Positions 1 through 9,258 of a DNA stretch of 42,964 bases are shown here, in pieces. Location of the stretch: positions 1 through 42,964 of the forward strand of contig JAAYKE010000004.1 of NCBI GenBank assembly GCA_012522575.1, written 5' to 3'. This DNA is from Armatimonadota bacterium. GTDB lineage: Bacteria > Armatimonadota > UBA5829. The translations under genes and the position numbers were made by a program. The notes beneath the pieces were generated by a model. The model searched no databases and was not told the origin of the DNA. It saw only the letters and a list, made by a program, of their open reading frames with translations. Position 1 is the first letter of the stretch. Each line of letters begins with the position of its first letter.

Positions 1-114
1 ACGCCAATATCTATAATTCTCAAATCACTAGGCTCGCTGCCTAAAGACAACTGGAGCAAAAACTAAACGGATGCGCAACTGGAGAAAAAGGTCAAGCCAA
101 ATCTCCACAACTAT

Positions 115-143
115 TTGACACCGTCCCTTTTAACCGATTTACT
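115..143 (+). promoter_or_regulatory. candidate sigma70 promoter of manA
   Basis: TTGACA at 115-120 is followed after 17 bases by TTTACT at 138-143, which matches TATAAT at four of six positions. It lies about 60 bases upstream of the manA start. The -35 is perfect and the -10 is weak, so this is a prediction only. Nothing else was recognised in bases 1-114. Confidence 0.4.
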
Positions 144-203
144 TGCACAACTTTACCGTTGAAGGGTATCATCATGGCAACGCGCATATAAGGAGGAGAT
201 CAC

Positions 204-1157
204 TTGTCTAATTTCGACTATCCATTGCTGCTGGAGCCAATTTCCGTTCCGAAGGTGTGGGGAGGAGGCAAGTTGGCCTCTATCCCCGGGCGCAAACCTG
301 TTGAATCGGCAGATCCCATCGGAGAAGCGTGGGATGTCAGCACATGGCCGAGTGCGCCGGATAACGACGCCCTTTGCACTGTAACCGAAATAACAAACGG
401 TCCTCTTGCCGGCACTTTGCTGGATCGTATAGTTAATGTCCCTGTTGTGGTCAAAGTGATCGATTCCGCCGATAAACTCTCGGTGCAGAACCATCCTGTT
501 TTGCCGGACGTGCATAAAGATGAGATGTGGTATATCCTCGATGCAGAAGATGGCGCATATCTTTATATGGGATTGGCCGATGGAGTTGACAAGCAGGATT
601 TCTGTGAGCTGATCTGTTCGCCGGAACCATCCGAACAGGAGGTGCTTTCTGCGCTCAAGCGTGTGGACTCCGTCAAACAGGGAGCATATTTCAATGTGCC
701 CACCGGTATGGTGCATGCAATCGGGCCGGGGTTGTTGACATACGAGATCAGCGAACAAACGCAAGTGACCTATCGCCTGTATGATTATAATCGAGCGAGA
801 AGCCGAGGCAAACTCGATCTCGAAGAGGGTTGTCGGGCGTTGATGACACCTCGAACGAGCCTGCCTAACCTCGAACACGGGCTGGAGATAGCGGGCGCGA
901 AGAGCGTGGATATTATCACTGAATTCCCCACTTTTTGCGTTGCCAAAGTGAGCGGCGGGCAAATAGAAGTAAGCTCATCACAGCACATGCACCTTGTCAC
1001 AGCGTCAAAAGGAGCGTGTAAGATAAGCGGGCCAAACGATTTGTGGGATGTGGAGCTTGGATTTGCGTTTACGTGTCTTGTCCCTGCCACCGACCAACCC
1101 TACACAATCGATACCTGCGGCAGCGGAGAAGCTCTTATCGCTCCATTAAAAAGCTAA
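204..1157 (+). CDS. manA: mannose-6-phosphate isomerase, class I (ManA-type cupin)
   Basis: This enzyme interconverts mannose 6-phosphate and fructose 6-phosphate in the cytoplasm, feeding mannose into glycolysis or supplying GDP-mannose synthesis. The 317-residue length fits short bacterial type I enzymes. The N-terminus carries the family motif PKVWGG. The metal-binding region is visible: SVQNHP supplies the Gln and His ligands, KDEMWYIL supplies a Glu, and GMVHAIGPG carries a later His. YEISEQTQVTYRLYDYNR is the usual substrate-pocket stretch. The start is TTG at 204, chosen because AGGAGGAG at 191-198 sits at ideal spacing. The gene stands alone and converges on the cysteine desulfurase, with a shared terminator hairpin between them. 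Family identity is secure; substrate specificity is inferred. Confidence 0.93.
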   Translation: MSNFDYPLLLEPISVPKVWGGGKLASIPGRKPVESADPIGEAWDVSTWPSAPDNDALCTVTEITNGPLAGTLLDRIVNVPVVVKVIDSADKLSVQNHPVLPDVHKDEMWYILDAEDGAYLYMGLADGVDKQDFCELICSPEPSEQEVLSALKRVDSVKQGAYFNVPTGMVHAIGPGLLTYEISEQTQVTYRLYDYNRARSRGKLDLEEGCRALMTPRTSLPNLEHGLEIAGAKSVDIITEFPTFCVAKVSGGQIEVSSSQHMHLVTASKGACKISGPNDLWDVELGFAFTCLVPATDQPYTIDTCGSGEALIAPLKS

Positions 1158-1167
1158 GTTGAACAAA

Positions 1168-1207
1168 ACAGCCCGACCGCAAGGCTTATGCTGCACGGCC
1201 GGGCTGT
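1168..1207 (-). terminator. intrinsic terminator between convergent manA and cysteine desulfurase
   Basis: The arms ACAGCCCGACCG and CGGCCGGGCTGT pair over 12 bases with one G-T mismatch. On the minus strand the hairpin is followed by TTTTGTT, so it should mainly terminate the cysteine desulfurase transcript. It may also act on manA from the other side. Confidence 0.75.
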
Positions 1208-1223
1208 CTGCATATTATAGCAG

Positions 1224-2387
1224 TCATCCATTGAAGAGGGGCGACATAGCGCGCAAACGATCTACGGTATCGGAAAGAACGTCGAGCGTTTTCTCCATTT
1301 GCTCCATCGTGTTATCCTTGCCCAGAGTCATTCGCAACGAGCCATGCGCCTGTTCGTGTTTAAGTCCCAAAGCTAACAGCACATGCGACGGGTCAAGCGA
1401 ACCTGACGTGCAGGCAGAGCCTGATGATACGCAAATGCCGTTCATATCCATCAGCAGGATAATAGATTCCCCTTCTATTCCATCAAATGAGAAGTTCACG
1501 TTGTTAGGCAGGCGTTCGGTGCGGTGGCCGTTTAGTTTGACACCCTTTATGCGAGACTCAACGCCATCGATCAACGCATCGCGCAGCTTGGTAATAGCCT
1601 GCGCTTCGCTTTCCATCCGATGCATTGCCAAATCCGCCGCTTTGCCAAGTCCTACGATTCCGGCGACATTGTGGGTCCCCGCTCTGCGATTGTTCTCCTG
1701 TCCGCCTCCGAACATAAACCTGCCAATCCTGGAGCCTTTGCGGATATACATCGCTCCGATACCCTTGGGGCCGTAAAGTTTATGCGCGGAAATCGCCAAC
1801 GAATGGCAGCCTATGCCATTTACATCCACCGGAATATGTCCGACGCTCTGAACCGTATCTGTGTGGAAATGTATGTTTTTATCGCGTGCGATTTTACCAA
1901 TTTCCTCAACAGGCTCAATCGTGCCGATCTCGTTGTTGGCATGCATTATCGCGATAAGTATAGTTTGATCGGTTATTGCAGCCTTGAGTTCTTCAATGTC
2001 TATTACGCCATCCGAATCAACATCGAGATATGTAACATCATAGCCCTGCTTTTCGAGATAGTGCACAGGTTCGAGAATGGCATGGTGCTCGAACTTGGTA
2101 GTTATGATGTGATTGCCCTTTTTGGATTTAGACGCGCTGACCCCGAACACTGCCCAGTTGTCCGATTCCGTGCCTCCGCTGGTGAAATAAATCTCACTCG
2201 GATCTGCTCCAATCAGACTGGCTACTTTTTCCCGCGCCTCGTCTACGGCCTTGCTGGCATCACGACCTATAGAGTATAAAGTGGATGCGCTGCCGTACTG
2301 TTCGGTTACATAAGGCAGCATAGCCTCAAGCACTTCCTCGTCTATCGGCGTGGTTGCCGCGTGGTCGAGATATATAATATCACTCAT
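1224..2387 (-). CDS. cysteine desulfurase (NifS/IscS family)
   Basis: A PLP-dependent enzyme that takes sulfur from cysteine as a persulfide for Fe-S cluster and thiocofactor assembly. The 387-residue length is typical. The N-terminus YLDHAATTP is the family signature. The PLP lysine is in SAHKLYGPKG, the cofactor-binding histidine in FTSGGTESDN and HANNEIG contexts, and the catalytic cysteine is in SSGSACTSGS near residue 330. That loop is the NifS/IscS group I type. GGGAGG precedes the ATG by about nine bases. No iscU or tRNA thiolase is adjacent, so nifS, iscS and mnmA-linked roles cannot be separated. The many Fe-S enzymes of the hydrogenase locus imply heavy demand for this activity, but that link is inference. 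Confidence 0.93.
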   Translation of the reverse strand: MSDIIYLDHAATTPIDEEVLEAMLPYVTEQYGSASTLYSIGRDASKAVDEAREKVASLIGADPSEIYFTSGGTESDNWAVFGVSASKSKKGNHIITTKFEHHAILEPVHYLEKQGYDVTYLDVDSDGVIDIEELKAAITDQTILIAIMHANNEIGTIEPVEEIGKIARDKNIHFHTDTVQSVGHIPVDVNGIGCHSLAISAHKLYGPKGIGAMYIRKGSRIGRFMFGGGQENNRRAGTHNVAGIVGLGKAADLAMHRMESEAQAITKLRDALIDGVESRIKGVKLNGHRTERLPNNVNFSFDGIEGESIILLMDMNGICVSSGSACTSGSLDPSHVLLALGLKHEQAHGSLRMTLGKDNTMEQMEKTLDVLSDTVDRLRAMSPLFNG

Positions 2388-2542
2388 TCGGTGTTGTCCT
2401 CCCAGATTCGCATCGTATTATCAGACTGTTATTATATTGTGCTCGTCTGCACGATACCTGTCAAGCTCGGCTGTTGGAGGAAACCGGCAGGCAAAGCTTT
2501 AAGCTTAATATGAGGCTGGATTTTATACACGGAGCGCCTACT

Positions 2543-3721
2543 ATGGAGCACAAGCAGAACTTTGCCGGTCACAGACTGGTGGAATTTTCACCGTCGGCCA
2601 AACGGACTATGCGGTTAATCGCCGAGCGACTCTCACCTTACGAACAGGCCATAGTTGAAGGATGGGTTACTCAGCAGTGCAACGCGTGGCAGCCGCCGGG
2701 ATTCAGCGCAGAGGTCTTGAATCAGGTTTTTGGCGATATTGTCCACGCCGTGCTGTGTGCGATGAAAAATGGCGAACTCGAAGGCTGCATTGATCAGCTC
2801 GAGCAGATAGGCAGACAACTGGCCGACCGGCAGTTTCCATTCGACGCACTTATCATCAGCGTGCATTTCTTTGAGGAGACCTACCTGCCGTTTCTGCTCG
2901 ACCCGCCGCTTGAACAGCCCGGCAAGTGGCTTGTCGCCATTGATGAGTTTCTTCACGTGGCCCTGGCAGCAATATCTAATGCATACTTCGAAGCGTATCG
3001 CAAAGAATTGTTGGACTCCATCGAAGTCGGACAGGTCGCCCAGGATAATTTGCTTGCGGATATTCCAACCGTAATTGCCGATTTGGACGTCGCTCATTCA
3101 TATATTTCAGCCCAAAACAAAGCTCGTCTAGGCGGCGATTTTCTTGATTATTTTTCGCTGGATTCCCAAACCGCGGTATTTTTTATCGGAGATTTATCGG
3201 GACACGGGTTGGAGGCGGCCGCCGAGTCTCTTACGCTTCGCTCCCTTTTCAGAGGTTTTATGCGCGAGCAACCCGACCTCTCCGTTGCCATGCAACGACT
3301 CAACGATGTGGTTTATGACGATTTGAGACCGGGACGCTTCGCTACCGCGCTTGCCTTCACCTATGACGGAAATGGTCTAACGAATATAGTAAACGCGGGT
3401 CATCCGCCGCCTGCGTTGAGTTCAGGTGAGCAGCCATCCTCGTCGGGTTTGCCCCTCGCCGTGCAGCAGGGTGCTACCTATGACTCTTTGGAAGTTGAAC
3501 TGGCGCCGGGGATGGTTTTGGTTGCATACACAGATGGGTTGATAGAATCTCACGGCGTCGATGGGATGTACGGCGAGGAGCGTCTGCTGGAGACAGTGAC
3601 GGATATGCGCGAGCACACGCCTGAAGCAATCAAACGACGGCTGCTGGACGACTCAAAACATTTTGGCGGGGGCAGGTTTGCGGACGACGTAGCGATATTA
3701 GCAATTAAAAGAAGCCTTTGA
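2543..3721 (+). CDS. PP2C-type serine phosphatase, SpoIIE/RsbU family
   Basis: A predicted Mn/Mg-dependent phosphoserine/threonine phosphatase of the kind that dephosphorylates STAS anti-anti-sigma factors. The C-terminal half carries the SpoIIE motifs in order: GGDFLDYF, GDLSGHGLEAA, NAGHPPP, YTDGLIES and the final ADDVAILAI with its metal-binding aspartates. The N-terminal ~190 residues are helical and unassigned, probably a sensor or partner-switching domain. The start at ATG 2543 is preferred because GGAG lies eight bases upstream; the frame is open from TTG 2474 and ATG 2510. No STAS protein lies next to it. Two RsbW/GHKL-type ATPases occur in the hydrogenase operon about 24 kb away, but a functional link is only speculation. 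Confidence 0.88.
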   Translation: MEHKQNFAGHRLVEFSPSAKRTMRLIAERLSPYEQAIVEGWVTQQCNAWQPPGFSAEVLNQVFGDIVHAVLCAMKNGELEGCIDQLEQIGRQLADRQFPFDALIISVHFFEETYLPFLLDPPLEQPGKWLVAIDEFLHVALAAISNAYFEAYRKELLDSIEVGQVAQDNLLADIPTVIADLDVAHSYISAQNKARLGGDFLDYFSLDSQTAVFFIGDLSGHGLEAAAESLTLRSLFRGFMREQPDLSVAMQRLNDVVYDDLRPGRFATALAFTYDGNGLTNIVNAGHPPPALSSGEQPSSSGLPLAVQQGATYDSLEVELAPGMVLVAYTDGLIESHGVDGMYGEERLLETVTDMREHTPEAIKRRLLDDSKHFGGGRFADDVAILAIKRSL

Positions 3722-3752
3722 GATTCTTTTAACCCAAAATCGCCGAACAGGG

Positions 3753-3971
3753 CTAAACCGTCGACTCTTCATTGGCGTGATTTTCGATTCGCCGAATGGC
3801 TTTTCCGATATATTTCTTGACCTCAGCGTGCTCCGGCCCTTTATTGATATGGCAAACTTCGCCGCACCAGGGACAGATAGCTGTAGCTGTAGTGTCGTCA
3901 AAATAGTCGACAGCAAGTTGTGTGGTGCACTTCGGGCACTTGGCATGCCAGTCCACTCTAATTCTTATCAT
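3753..3971 (-). CDS. small zinc-ribbon protein
   Basis: A 72-residue protein with a CPKC knuckle near residue 12 and a CPWCGEVC knuckle about 20 residues later, a spacing expected for a four-cysteine zinc ribbon. The C-terminal third is charged and helical. No catalytic domain is visible, and nucleic-acid or protein binding is only a guess. The start at ATG 3971 begins directly before the conserved part. A GTG at 4004 is also in frame, but AGGAG lies only two bases before it, which is too close. The gene is immediately downstream of yebC on the same strand (about 85 bases) and may be cotranscribed. Confidence 0.65.
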   Translation of the reverse strand: MIRIRVDWHAKCPKCTTQLAVDYFDDTTATAICPWCGEVCHINKGPEHAEVKKYIGKAIRRIENHANEESTV

Positions 3972-4056
3972 TGTCCGTTCACCGTCCGCTTTCCGAGACC
4001 CCACAACTCCTCATGTCGGTCTCTCCGGCGAGAGCTATGCTATGTTATCGGTCTTA

Positions 4057-4809
4057 TCAGGCCGCAACCTCTTGCATCAACTCGTCGGGGATATCAAAGT
4101 TTGCGTATGCTTGCTGGACATCATCATTTTCTTCCAATGAGTCCAGCAATCTCAGGATCTGGCTGGCTTCCTTGCTATCCTCGATCTTCACGGTGCTCTT
4201 GGGAAGCATCGTCACTTCTGCGCTGGTAAACTCAATACCAGCCTCGGTGAGCGCATCACGAACCTTTGTCAGGTCTCCAGGTTGACAAAGGACTTCGATG
4301 ATATCTTCTTCCACTCGAATATCTTCGGCGCCTGCGTCCATAGTCGCCATCATCACGGCATCTTCATCGGTTGCTTGTGCGGGGATTTCGATTCGTCCCC
4401 ATTGTTCAAACATCCAAGCCACACAACCGCTCTCCCCTAAGTTGCCTCCGCACTTTGAGAAGATGTTGCGAAGTTCCGCCACCGTTCGGTTCCTGTTGTC
4501 GGTGAGGCAGTTGACCAAAACGGCCACTCCTCCCGGTCCGTATCCCTCATAAGGGATTTCTTCGTAGCTAGCTCCTTCCACTTCGCCGGAGCCGCGCTGA
4601 ATTGCGCGTTTAATGTTATCGGCAGGCATACTGTTTTCGCGACCTTTCTGGATAGCCAGCTTGAGCCGCAAATTGGAGTCCGGATTACCTCCACCCTCTT
4701 TCGCCGCGACGATGATTTCTCGCGCGATTTTGGTGAACAGCTTGCTCCTTACGGCGTCCTGTTTGCCCTTTCGCAAACGGATATTATGCCATTTGGAATG
4801 CCCTGCCAT
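4057..4809 (-). CDS. YebC/PmpR/TACO1 family protein
   Basis: A member of the YebC/TACO1 family. Members have been described as transcriptional regulators and, more recently, as factors helping ribosomes translate proline-rich stretches. The 250-residue length is standard. The signature start MAGHSKWHNIRLRKG is intact, followed by SKLFTKIAREI and the central GPGGVAVLVNCLTDNRNRT and GNLGESGCVAWMFE blocks. AAGGAG lies nine bases before ATG 4809. The frame is open a little further upstream, but that extension does not belong to the family. It is often found near ruvC, but no ruvABC gene is in this window. Confidence 0.93.
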   Translation of the reverse strand: MAGHSKWHNIRLRKGKQDAVRSKLFTKIAREIIVAAKEGGGNPDSNLRLKLAIQKGRENSMPADNIKRAIQRGSGEVEGASYEEIPYEGYGPGGVAVLVNCLTDNRNRTVAELRNIFSKCGGNLGESGCVAWMFEQWGRIEIPAQATDEDAVMMATMDAGAEDIRVEEDIIEVLCQPGDLTKVRDALTEAGIEFTSAEVTMLPKSTVKIEDSKEASQILRLLDSLEENDDVQQAYANFDIPDELMQEVAA

Positions 4810-5082
4810 TAATATTATCTCCTTGAAGTAAGCGTAGCCACGCCTCAGCCGGGCCGACGACACATCGTGTGACGACGACAGGCTATAGCTGCAGGTAATT
4901 AAAGGGGGATGCGATTTGAGACAGACACCTTATCCCCTGATTAGCCTACATGCCCTCATTCGAAATATATCACACTATCTGCAAGCAGTCAAGGCCTTTT
5001 GCGCAGGTATTTTGGCGGGAAGGTGACACAATCGAAGTTCGGGGCAAATCTTACGAGAATAAAACGCATCGTTTAGCTGATG

Positions 5083-6795
5083 TTAAATCGACAAATAGGC
5101 GGTGGCTTTTGTTCCCCCGCCCGGCTCGCTTGTGATTTCAAAGGAGCCTGCGGACTGTTGGGCGCGCTCCTCTACTCCGACCAGGCCAAGGTGGCCGGCG
5201 GCTGCTTTTTCTGCGCGCACCCGGTCTACTTCAAAGCCAACTCCGTCGTCCACAATCTCCAGTATCAACCGATCTTCCGCCGTCCTGACATTGACCGCAG
5301 CGTTTTTGGCGTGAGAGTGATTTACCACATTGTTAAGTAGTTCACGCACTATCTGAAATGCAGAGACAGCAACTCCGGGCGGAATGCGATGATCCGCAGT
5401 ATCAATATCGACCTCAACGCGCAACCCGCCACGCACCGCAGCTTCATCCGCACAGCGCTTGATCGCCTCCTGAAAACGCCAAGGCACCGGGCCCATCAGC
5501 CAGAGTTCGGATAGATAGTAACGAACCTCGGCCAGCCCGCGTGTGGCAATCTGATGAATCTTGTCTATGCCCTCTTTGGTTCGGTCTGAGTTCTTTTCAA
5601 CCAGTATTTTACATCGTTCCAGATGCAGCTTGATGGCGGCCAGCGTCTGCAAAAAATTGTCGTGCAGGTCTCGTGCTATCCTCAAACGCTCCTCGGAAGT
5701 AGCTGCCTGTGTCAGACGCTCCCATAACAAAGCATTTTCAAGCACCGGCGCGGCCTGCGTCGCAACCAGGCTCAATAGCTGCATATCCGAATTATTCAGC
5801 CTTTTCTCCCGCCCGTTTGCCGCATACACAACCCCAACCGGCGATCCGCGCACAATCAATGGAGCCGCGGTAAGGTTTCTGATTCCGAGCTTGGCCGCCT
5901 CTCCCTTTGGAAGCGGATTATGAAAAGAAAGATTATTAGAAACCAGCGGCCGCTGCTCTTTTAATACCTGCTCGACATTCCATACTCCGCCGGTTTCGCG
6001 AAAAGTAGCCAGCAATGCGGAGTTAGACCCCACCGAGCGCAATCCAGGACCTTCGGAACCATCCGCTCCCCGTTTGGCCGGCAGAAAAAACGCCTGTTCC
6101 ACATTCAGAAGCTGGCTGGCACGGTTTATCAAATGGTCGATGACGTCTCTGGAAGTAGAAAGCCCGGCCAACTCCGCCCTGAACTCATTGACAACCGCCA
6201 GACTGGCGCGATAGTTAATCTGCTTTTCGCTGATCTGTCCGAACATCAAAGCGAGCACCAGCAAAAAGCCCATAAACCCAAGCACCGGCACTACATCCGA
6301 CGCGCTGTTTTGGGGCACTCCGGCAACCCAGGCAAAAGATACTACGCTGGCTCCCAACGCCAAAATACTTCGCAGCCATCCATAGCGCGTCGCAACGCTT
6401 ACCACGTAGAAAATATACCAAAGGTAGAACGGGATGCCTGTCCAACCGGTAGTCGCAAGCAGAAATGTAATCAGTATTATTTCAAGGAAACTGCTGACAA
6501 CATTTGTCACCCTAATGACGCGCGGAAAAAAGCGAACTGCCACCCACATTCCTATGCTGTAGGTCGCAAACAAAGCGATGAGGATGATGACGTGATGCAG
6601 CGCAAGCACTGCGGTATCTTCCACAGGGCTTGTCTGAATAATAGGTTGATCGTCGTAACCTGGAATCCCCTGGCTGGTGTAGAACTTGAGCAGCACTACA
6701 GCCGTGACCAGAGTCAGCAGTAGTCGAATGAGGGCCTGCTGCCTTTCAGCATCCAACTGTTCCTGCTGCAGGCTAAATGTTCCGTTGCGCTTCAT
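5083..6795 (-). CDS. membrane sensor histidine kinase with GAF domain (NarL-type pair)
   Basis: A sensor kinase expected to phosphorylate the response regulator encoded just upstream. The N-terminal ~200 residues contain about six hydrophobic segments, forming an integral membrane sensor (MASE-like, unassigned). A GAF-like domain follows (about residues 215-365). The HisKA_3 dimerisation domain carries the phosphoacceptor histidine in ARDLHDNFLQTL. The ATPase domain has the N-box LLNNVVNHSHA, DDGVGFE and a C-terminal GGGTKATAYL. This HDxxxQ-type box is typical of partners of NarL/LuxR regulators. The start at ATG 6795 lies five bases after the regulator's stop; an in-frame GTG at 6822 would overlap it. 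The signal sensed is unknown. Confidence 0.9.
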   Translation of the reverse strand: MKRNGTFSLQQEQLDAERQQALIRLLLTLVTAVVLLKFYTSQGIPGYDDQPIIQTSPVEDTAVLALHHVIILIALFATYSIGMWVAVRFFPRVIRVTNVVSSFLEIILITFLLATTGWTGIPFYLWYIFYVVSVATRYGWLRSILALGASVVSFAWVAGVPQNSASDVVPVLGFMGFLLVLALMFGQISEKQINYRASLAVVNEFRAELAGLSTSRDVIDHLINRASQLLNVEQAFFLPAKRGADGSEGPGLRSVGSNSALLATFRETGGVWNVEQVLKEQRPLVSNNLSFHNPLPKGEAAKLGIRNLTAAPLIVRGSPVGVVYAANGREKRLNNSDMQLLSLVATQAAPVLENALLWERLTQAATSEERLRIARDLHDNFLQTLAAIKLHLERCKILVEKNSDRTKEGIDKIHQIATRGLAEVRYYLSELWLMGPVPWRFQEAIKRCADEAAVRGGLRVEVDIDTADHRIPPGVAVSAFQIVRELLNNVVNHSHAKNAAVNVRTAEDRLILEIVDDGVGFEVDRVRAEKAAAGHLGLVGVEERAQQSAGSFEITSEPGGGTKATAYLSI

Positions 6796-6800
6796 AGCTG

Positions 6801-7514
6801 TCAGGCCTTTACAAGTCCGCACCTAATAGCGAACTTGACGGCTTCAGACCTGCTTCCTATCCCAAGTTTCTCCAGAATTCTGCCAACGTGCACTTTGACG
6901 GTGTGCTCGCTGATAAAAAGTTCGTCCGCAATTTGCATATTGGATTTGGCTTCTCCGAGCAGTTTGAAGACTTCAAGCTCTCTTGCAGTCAGCAGCGACA
7001 GTTTTGCGGCGTCTTCACCAGGCGGCCTTTTGGCCATACCCCGGAATAGTTTTTCGGTCAAACCCGGAGGCAGCCAGCACCCGCCGGAGGCTACCGCCCT
7101 GATTGCGTCTACAAGTTGGTTTGAGGCAGCATCTTTGAGCAGATAGCCCATCGCTCCGCTCTGAATGCAACGCGCCAGCAGTTCGTCATCATCCGCTCCC
7201 GTAAGGACGATAACTTTTGTAGGCAGTTGCTCCGTTGACAGCGCTTCAAGGACTTCTACTCCTCCCATCTGAGGCATAATGAGGTCGAGTAGAAGAATAT
7301 CGGGCTTCAAGGCTCTCACTTTTTCCACCGCCTGAACCCCGGTGACTGCCTGATCCACCACCGTCAGATCGTCATATTCACCTAAAAGGCCCATCAGGCC
7401 TTCGCGCAGAATCCCGTGGTCGTCAGCAATCAACACTGTGATTTCCGGGTTGTCTATTTGCTGTTCCGTGATCCGTTCCTCCATAGCCTGATCTCCGAAG
7501 ACCGAAATGGTCAA
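6801..7514 (-). CDS. NarL/FixJ-type response regulator
   Basis: A two-component transcription factor. The receiver domain has the acidic pair in IADDHG, the phosphoacceptor aspartate in DILLLDLIMPQMGG, the conserved threonine in VIVLTGADDD and the lysine in LLKDA. The C-terminal LuxR-type HTH is LTARELEVFKLL through SEHTVKVHVGRIL. It is the first gene of a two-gene operon with its kinase. The frame opens at 7514; an internal ATG at 7484 begins closer to the receiver domain and may be the true start. Target genes cannot be deduced from this window. Confidence 0.93.
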   Translation of the reverse strand: MTISVFGDQAMEERITEQQIDNPEITVLIADDHGILREGLMGLLGEYDDLTVVDQAVTGVQAVEKVRALKPDILLLDLIMPQMGGVEVLEALSTEQLPTKVIVLTGADDDELLARCIQSGAMGYLLKDAASNQLVDAIRAVASGGCWLPPGLTEKLFRGMAKRPPGEDAAKLSLLTARELEVFKLLGEAKSNMQIADELFISEHTVKVHVGRILEKLGIGSRSEAVKFAIRCGLVKA

Positions 7515-7744
7515 GTTGAGAGCATACCACTGCGGCCTGCAATTACTTCTTCCTCATAACAGAATCATACACCTGCATAGATTAAGAGTGAACCTTAACA
7601 TTGAACAAGCGCCAGATTAGCCTACAAACAGGCATAACTGTGCACAAATGGTTGAAAAATGGGAGATTGATCTATAAGTGCTTTAATCTGTGGAGACATA
7701 GGGCTGTTGATGGAGATAGCACACAATCTTGGTTGTGAGAGCTG

Positions 7745-8128
7745 TTATTCAGTCAAATTGATCGAGTGCGTGGGAGGGCTGTATGGCTCAACCGTAACTC
7801 CGGACAAACCCAGATTGAGCATAACAAAGACCACCAGATATGCTCCCAGGTAGGTGGCGATGGTCGCCCTGAGCATAAATCTCACGAACTTGGGCTTGAA
7901 TTGCTTGCACCATTCGGCGATGAAGATCGGAAGAAACACCAGGCTCAGCTTTACCATAACAAATGTTCCGATGCCGTGTTTGAGGTAGTACGACATCAGA
8001 GGGTTGCCTTCTCTGGCTATTCCGCTTTGCAGTAAAATCAGCGTCGAAGCCAAATCGACAGCGCAAATTCCTATCAGGAGCAAGCTTTCCCTGGTCAGCG
8101 TCATTATGTCCGTCCTATGGATAGTCAT
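7745..8128 (-). CDS. small membrane protein, DUF5658-like
   Basis: A 127-residue protein with about three or four membrane segments. The pattern DLASTLILLQSG followed by REGNPLM resembles the DUF5658 family, in which an N-terminal helix ends in a Glu-Asn-Pro-like turn. Function is unknown in that family. Two starts are possible, ATG 8128 and ATG 8104, and both have AGGGA or AGGA-like sequences upstream. The gene stands alone, with 230 bases separating it from the response regulator; nothing recognisable was seen in that gap. Confidence 0.7.
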   Translation of the reverse strand: MTIHRTDIMTLTRESLLLIGICAVDLASTLILLQSGIAREGNPLMSYYLKHGIGTFVMVKLSLVFLPIFIAEWCKQFKPKFVRFMLRATIATYLGAYLVVFVMLNLGLSGVTVEPYSPPTHSINLTE

Positions 8129-8217
8129 AGATACTATTCCCTTTTTGCCGAGGAATATCTAACCAAGAATCAGGAAAAATGCATTTGTGCGCACAGAAAA
8201 GCTCGTTGGGAGGCATA

Positions 8218-8988
8218 TCAGGGCTGTGCGTAGGGGTTGTCGCCGCCGAGGGCTATGGGAAGCTGCAGGTTATCTATGAGGGTATCGCGCTGTTCGGGCG
8301 TTACTGCGGCGGCGTGACCATCGAGAAAGAGCACGTTTATTCGCTTGATATCGGTGCTTGGCCTGTTTAGCCATCTGATCTCCGGCTGGCGGACGTTTTT
8401 TTGCACTTTGTATCCGCTGTGGAAATCGAACCAATAGTCACTTAATAACATATCCTGCCTGGGCGACCGCCACGTCCGGGGCTTGAGCGGGACGCAGGCC
8501 GGGTCCTTGGTGATAGTGGCCCCGGGATCATTTGGAGATTCGGATACATAAGCAGTCGGCCCGGGATACATATAGCTCGATCCCCAGTGCCACCAGCACG
8601 GCTTGTTATTGTCGTCGCGGACGTTGCCACGCACAACATCCCCGCTGCATACCCAGATAACATTCGGGGGCTGATAGCCCGTAATATTGGTGGGTCGAGG
8701 TTCGATTATTGCCTGGCCGACATAATTGCGCAGCGGGCGCACAAACAGGACCCACGTGTTATCGTAGGAGTTCCGACCGACAGAGTGATCAATGGGAAGC
8801 CCAAAGTCGTTGTGGTCATCCATATATTGCATTATCGCATGACCGAGTTGCTTTAGATTGCTTACGCATCGCCGCATCTTGGCGGCGTCCTTGGCCTCTA
8901 TGAGCACGGGCATGATCATGGCGGCAAGGATGGCTATAATAGCAATCACAACCAGCAGCTCAACCAGCGTAAATCCCCGTCTTCTCAT
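8218..8988 (-). CDS. prepilin-type N-methylation domain protein (DUF1559-like pseudopilin)
   Basis: A secreted or pilus-like protein. The N-terminus RRRGFTLVELLVVIAI is a type IV prepilin leader plus hydrophobic helix, with the cleavage site Gly-Phe and the conserved Glu five residues on. The C-terminal VLFLDGHAAA matches the H-X9-DG type end seen in the large pseudopilin families of Planctomycetota, Lentisphaerota and Armatimonadota. The middle is rich in Trp, Tyr and Pro and is otherwise unassigned. The start is placed at ATG 8988, immediately before the leader; the frame is open to 9051. No pilus assembly genes are adjacent, so it may be one of many dispersed copies in the genome. Confidence 0.85.
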   Translation of the reverse strand: MRRRGFTLVELLVVIAIIAILAAMIMPVLIEAKDAAKMRRCVSNLKQLGHAIMQYMDDHNDFGLPIDHSVGRNSYDNTWVLFVRPLRNYVGQAIIEPRPTNITGYQPPNVIWVCSGDVVRGNVRDDNNKPCWWHWGSSYMYPGPTAYVSESPNDPGATITKDPACVPLKPRTWRSPRQDMLLSDYWFDFHSGYKVQKNVRQPEIRWLNRPSTDIKRINVLFLDGHAAAVTPEQRDTLIDNLQLPIALGGDNPYAQP

Positions 8989-9189
8989 TTCGATATTGAT
9001 CCCTGGTAATACCGACTTAAGCTGTGTGGTGGCATTCAGGCACTCGACCACCTATTGTCATTCTACGACCGCCTGAGCAAGCTGCCAATGATTCTTACGT
9101 TCTATTTTGAATAATACCTCTGCATTATTACGAGTAGCCCTTTAGGATTATCTTGCTCTATTTATACGCTCACTCGCTTGCCACAACAC

Positions 9190-9218
9190 TTGCTATTATA
9201 GACTACCGATATTATACT
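9190..9218 (+). promoter_or_regulatory. candidate ftsY promoter
   Basis: TTGCTA at 9190-9195 and TATACT at 9213-9218 are separated by 17 bases, about 60 bases upstream of the ftsY start. Matches to consensus are 4 of 6 and 5 of 6. Confidence 0.5.
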
Positions 9219-9226
9219 TTAACCGG

Positions 9227-9258
9227 AAGCGGCTCCCTGTCCGCTTTTTGTTTTGTTT
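9227..9258 (+). terminator. terminator-like hairpin in the ftsY leader
   Basis: AAGCGG at 9227-9232 pairs with CCGCTT at 9241-9246 and runs into a T-rich tail TTTTTGTTTTGTTT. It lies between the candidate promoter and the Shine-Dalgarno GGAGG at 9261-9265, so it could act as an attenuator rather than end an upstream transcript: the upstream gene is on the other strand. Confidence 0.45.

Noticed and set aside
2388-2473. TTGACA and TATAAT on the minus strand as a promoter for the cysteine desulfurase.
   Set aside because: The two boxes are 22 bases apart, too far for a standard sigma70 promoter.
4864-5082. Possible small RNA or tRNA between yebC and the sensor kinase.
   Set aside because: No tRNA-like cloverleaf, strong promoter or terminator was found; the short open frames have no ribosome sites.
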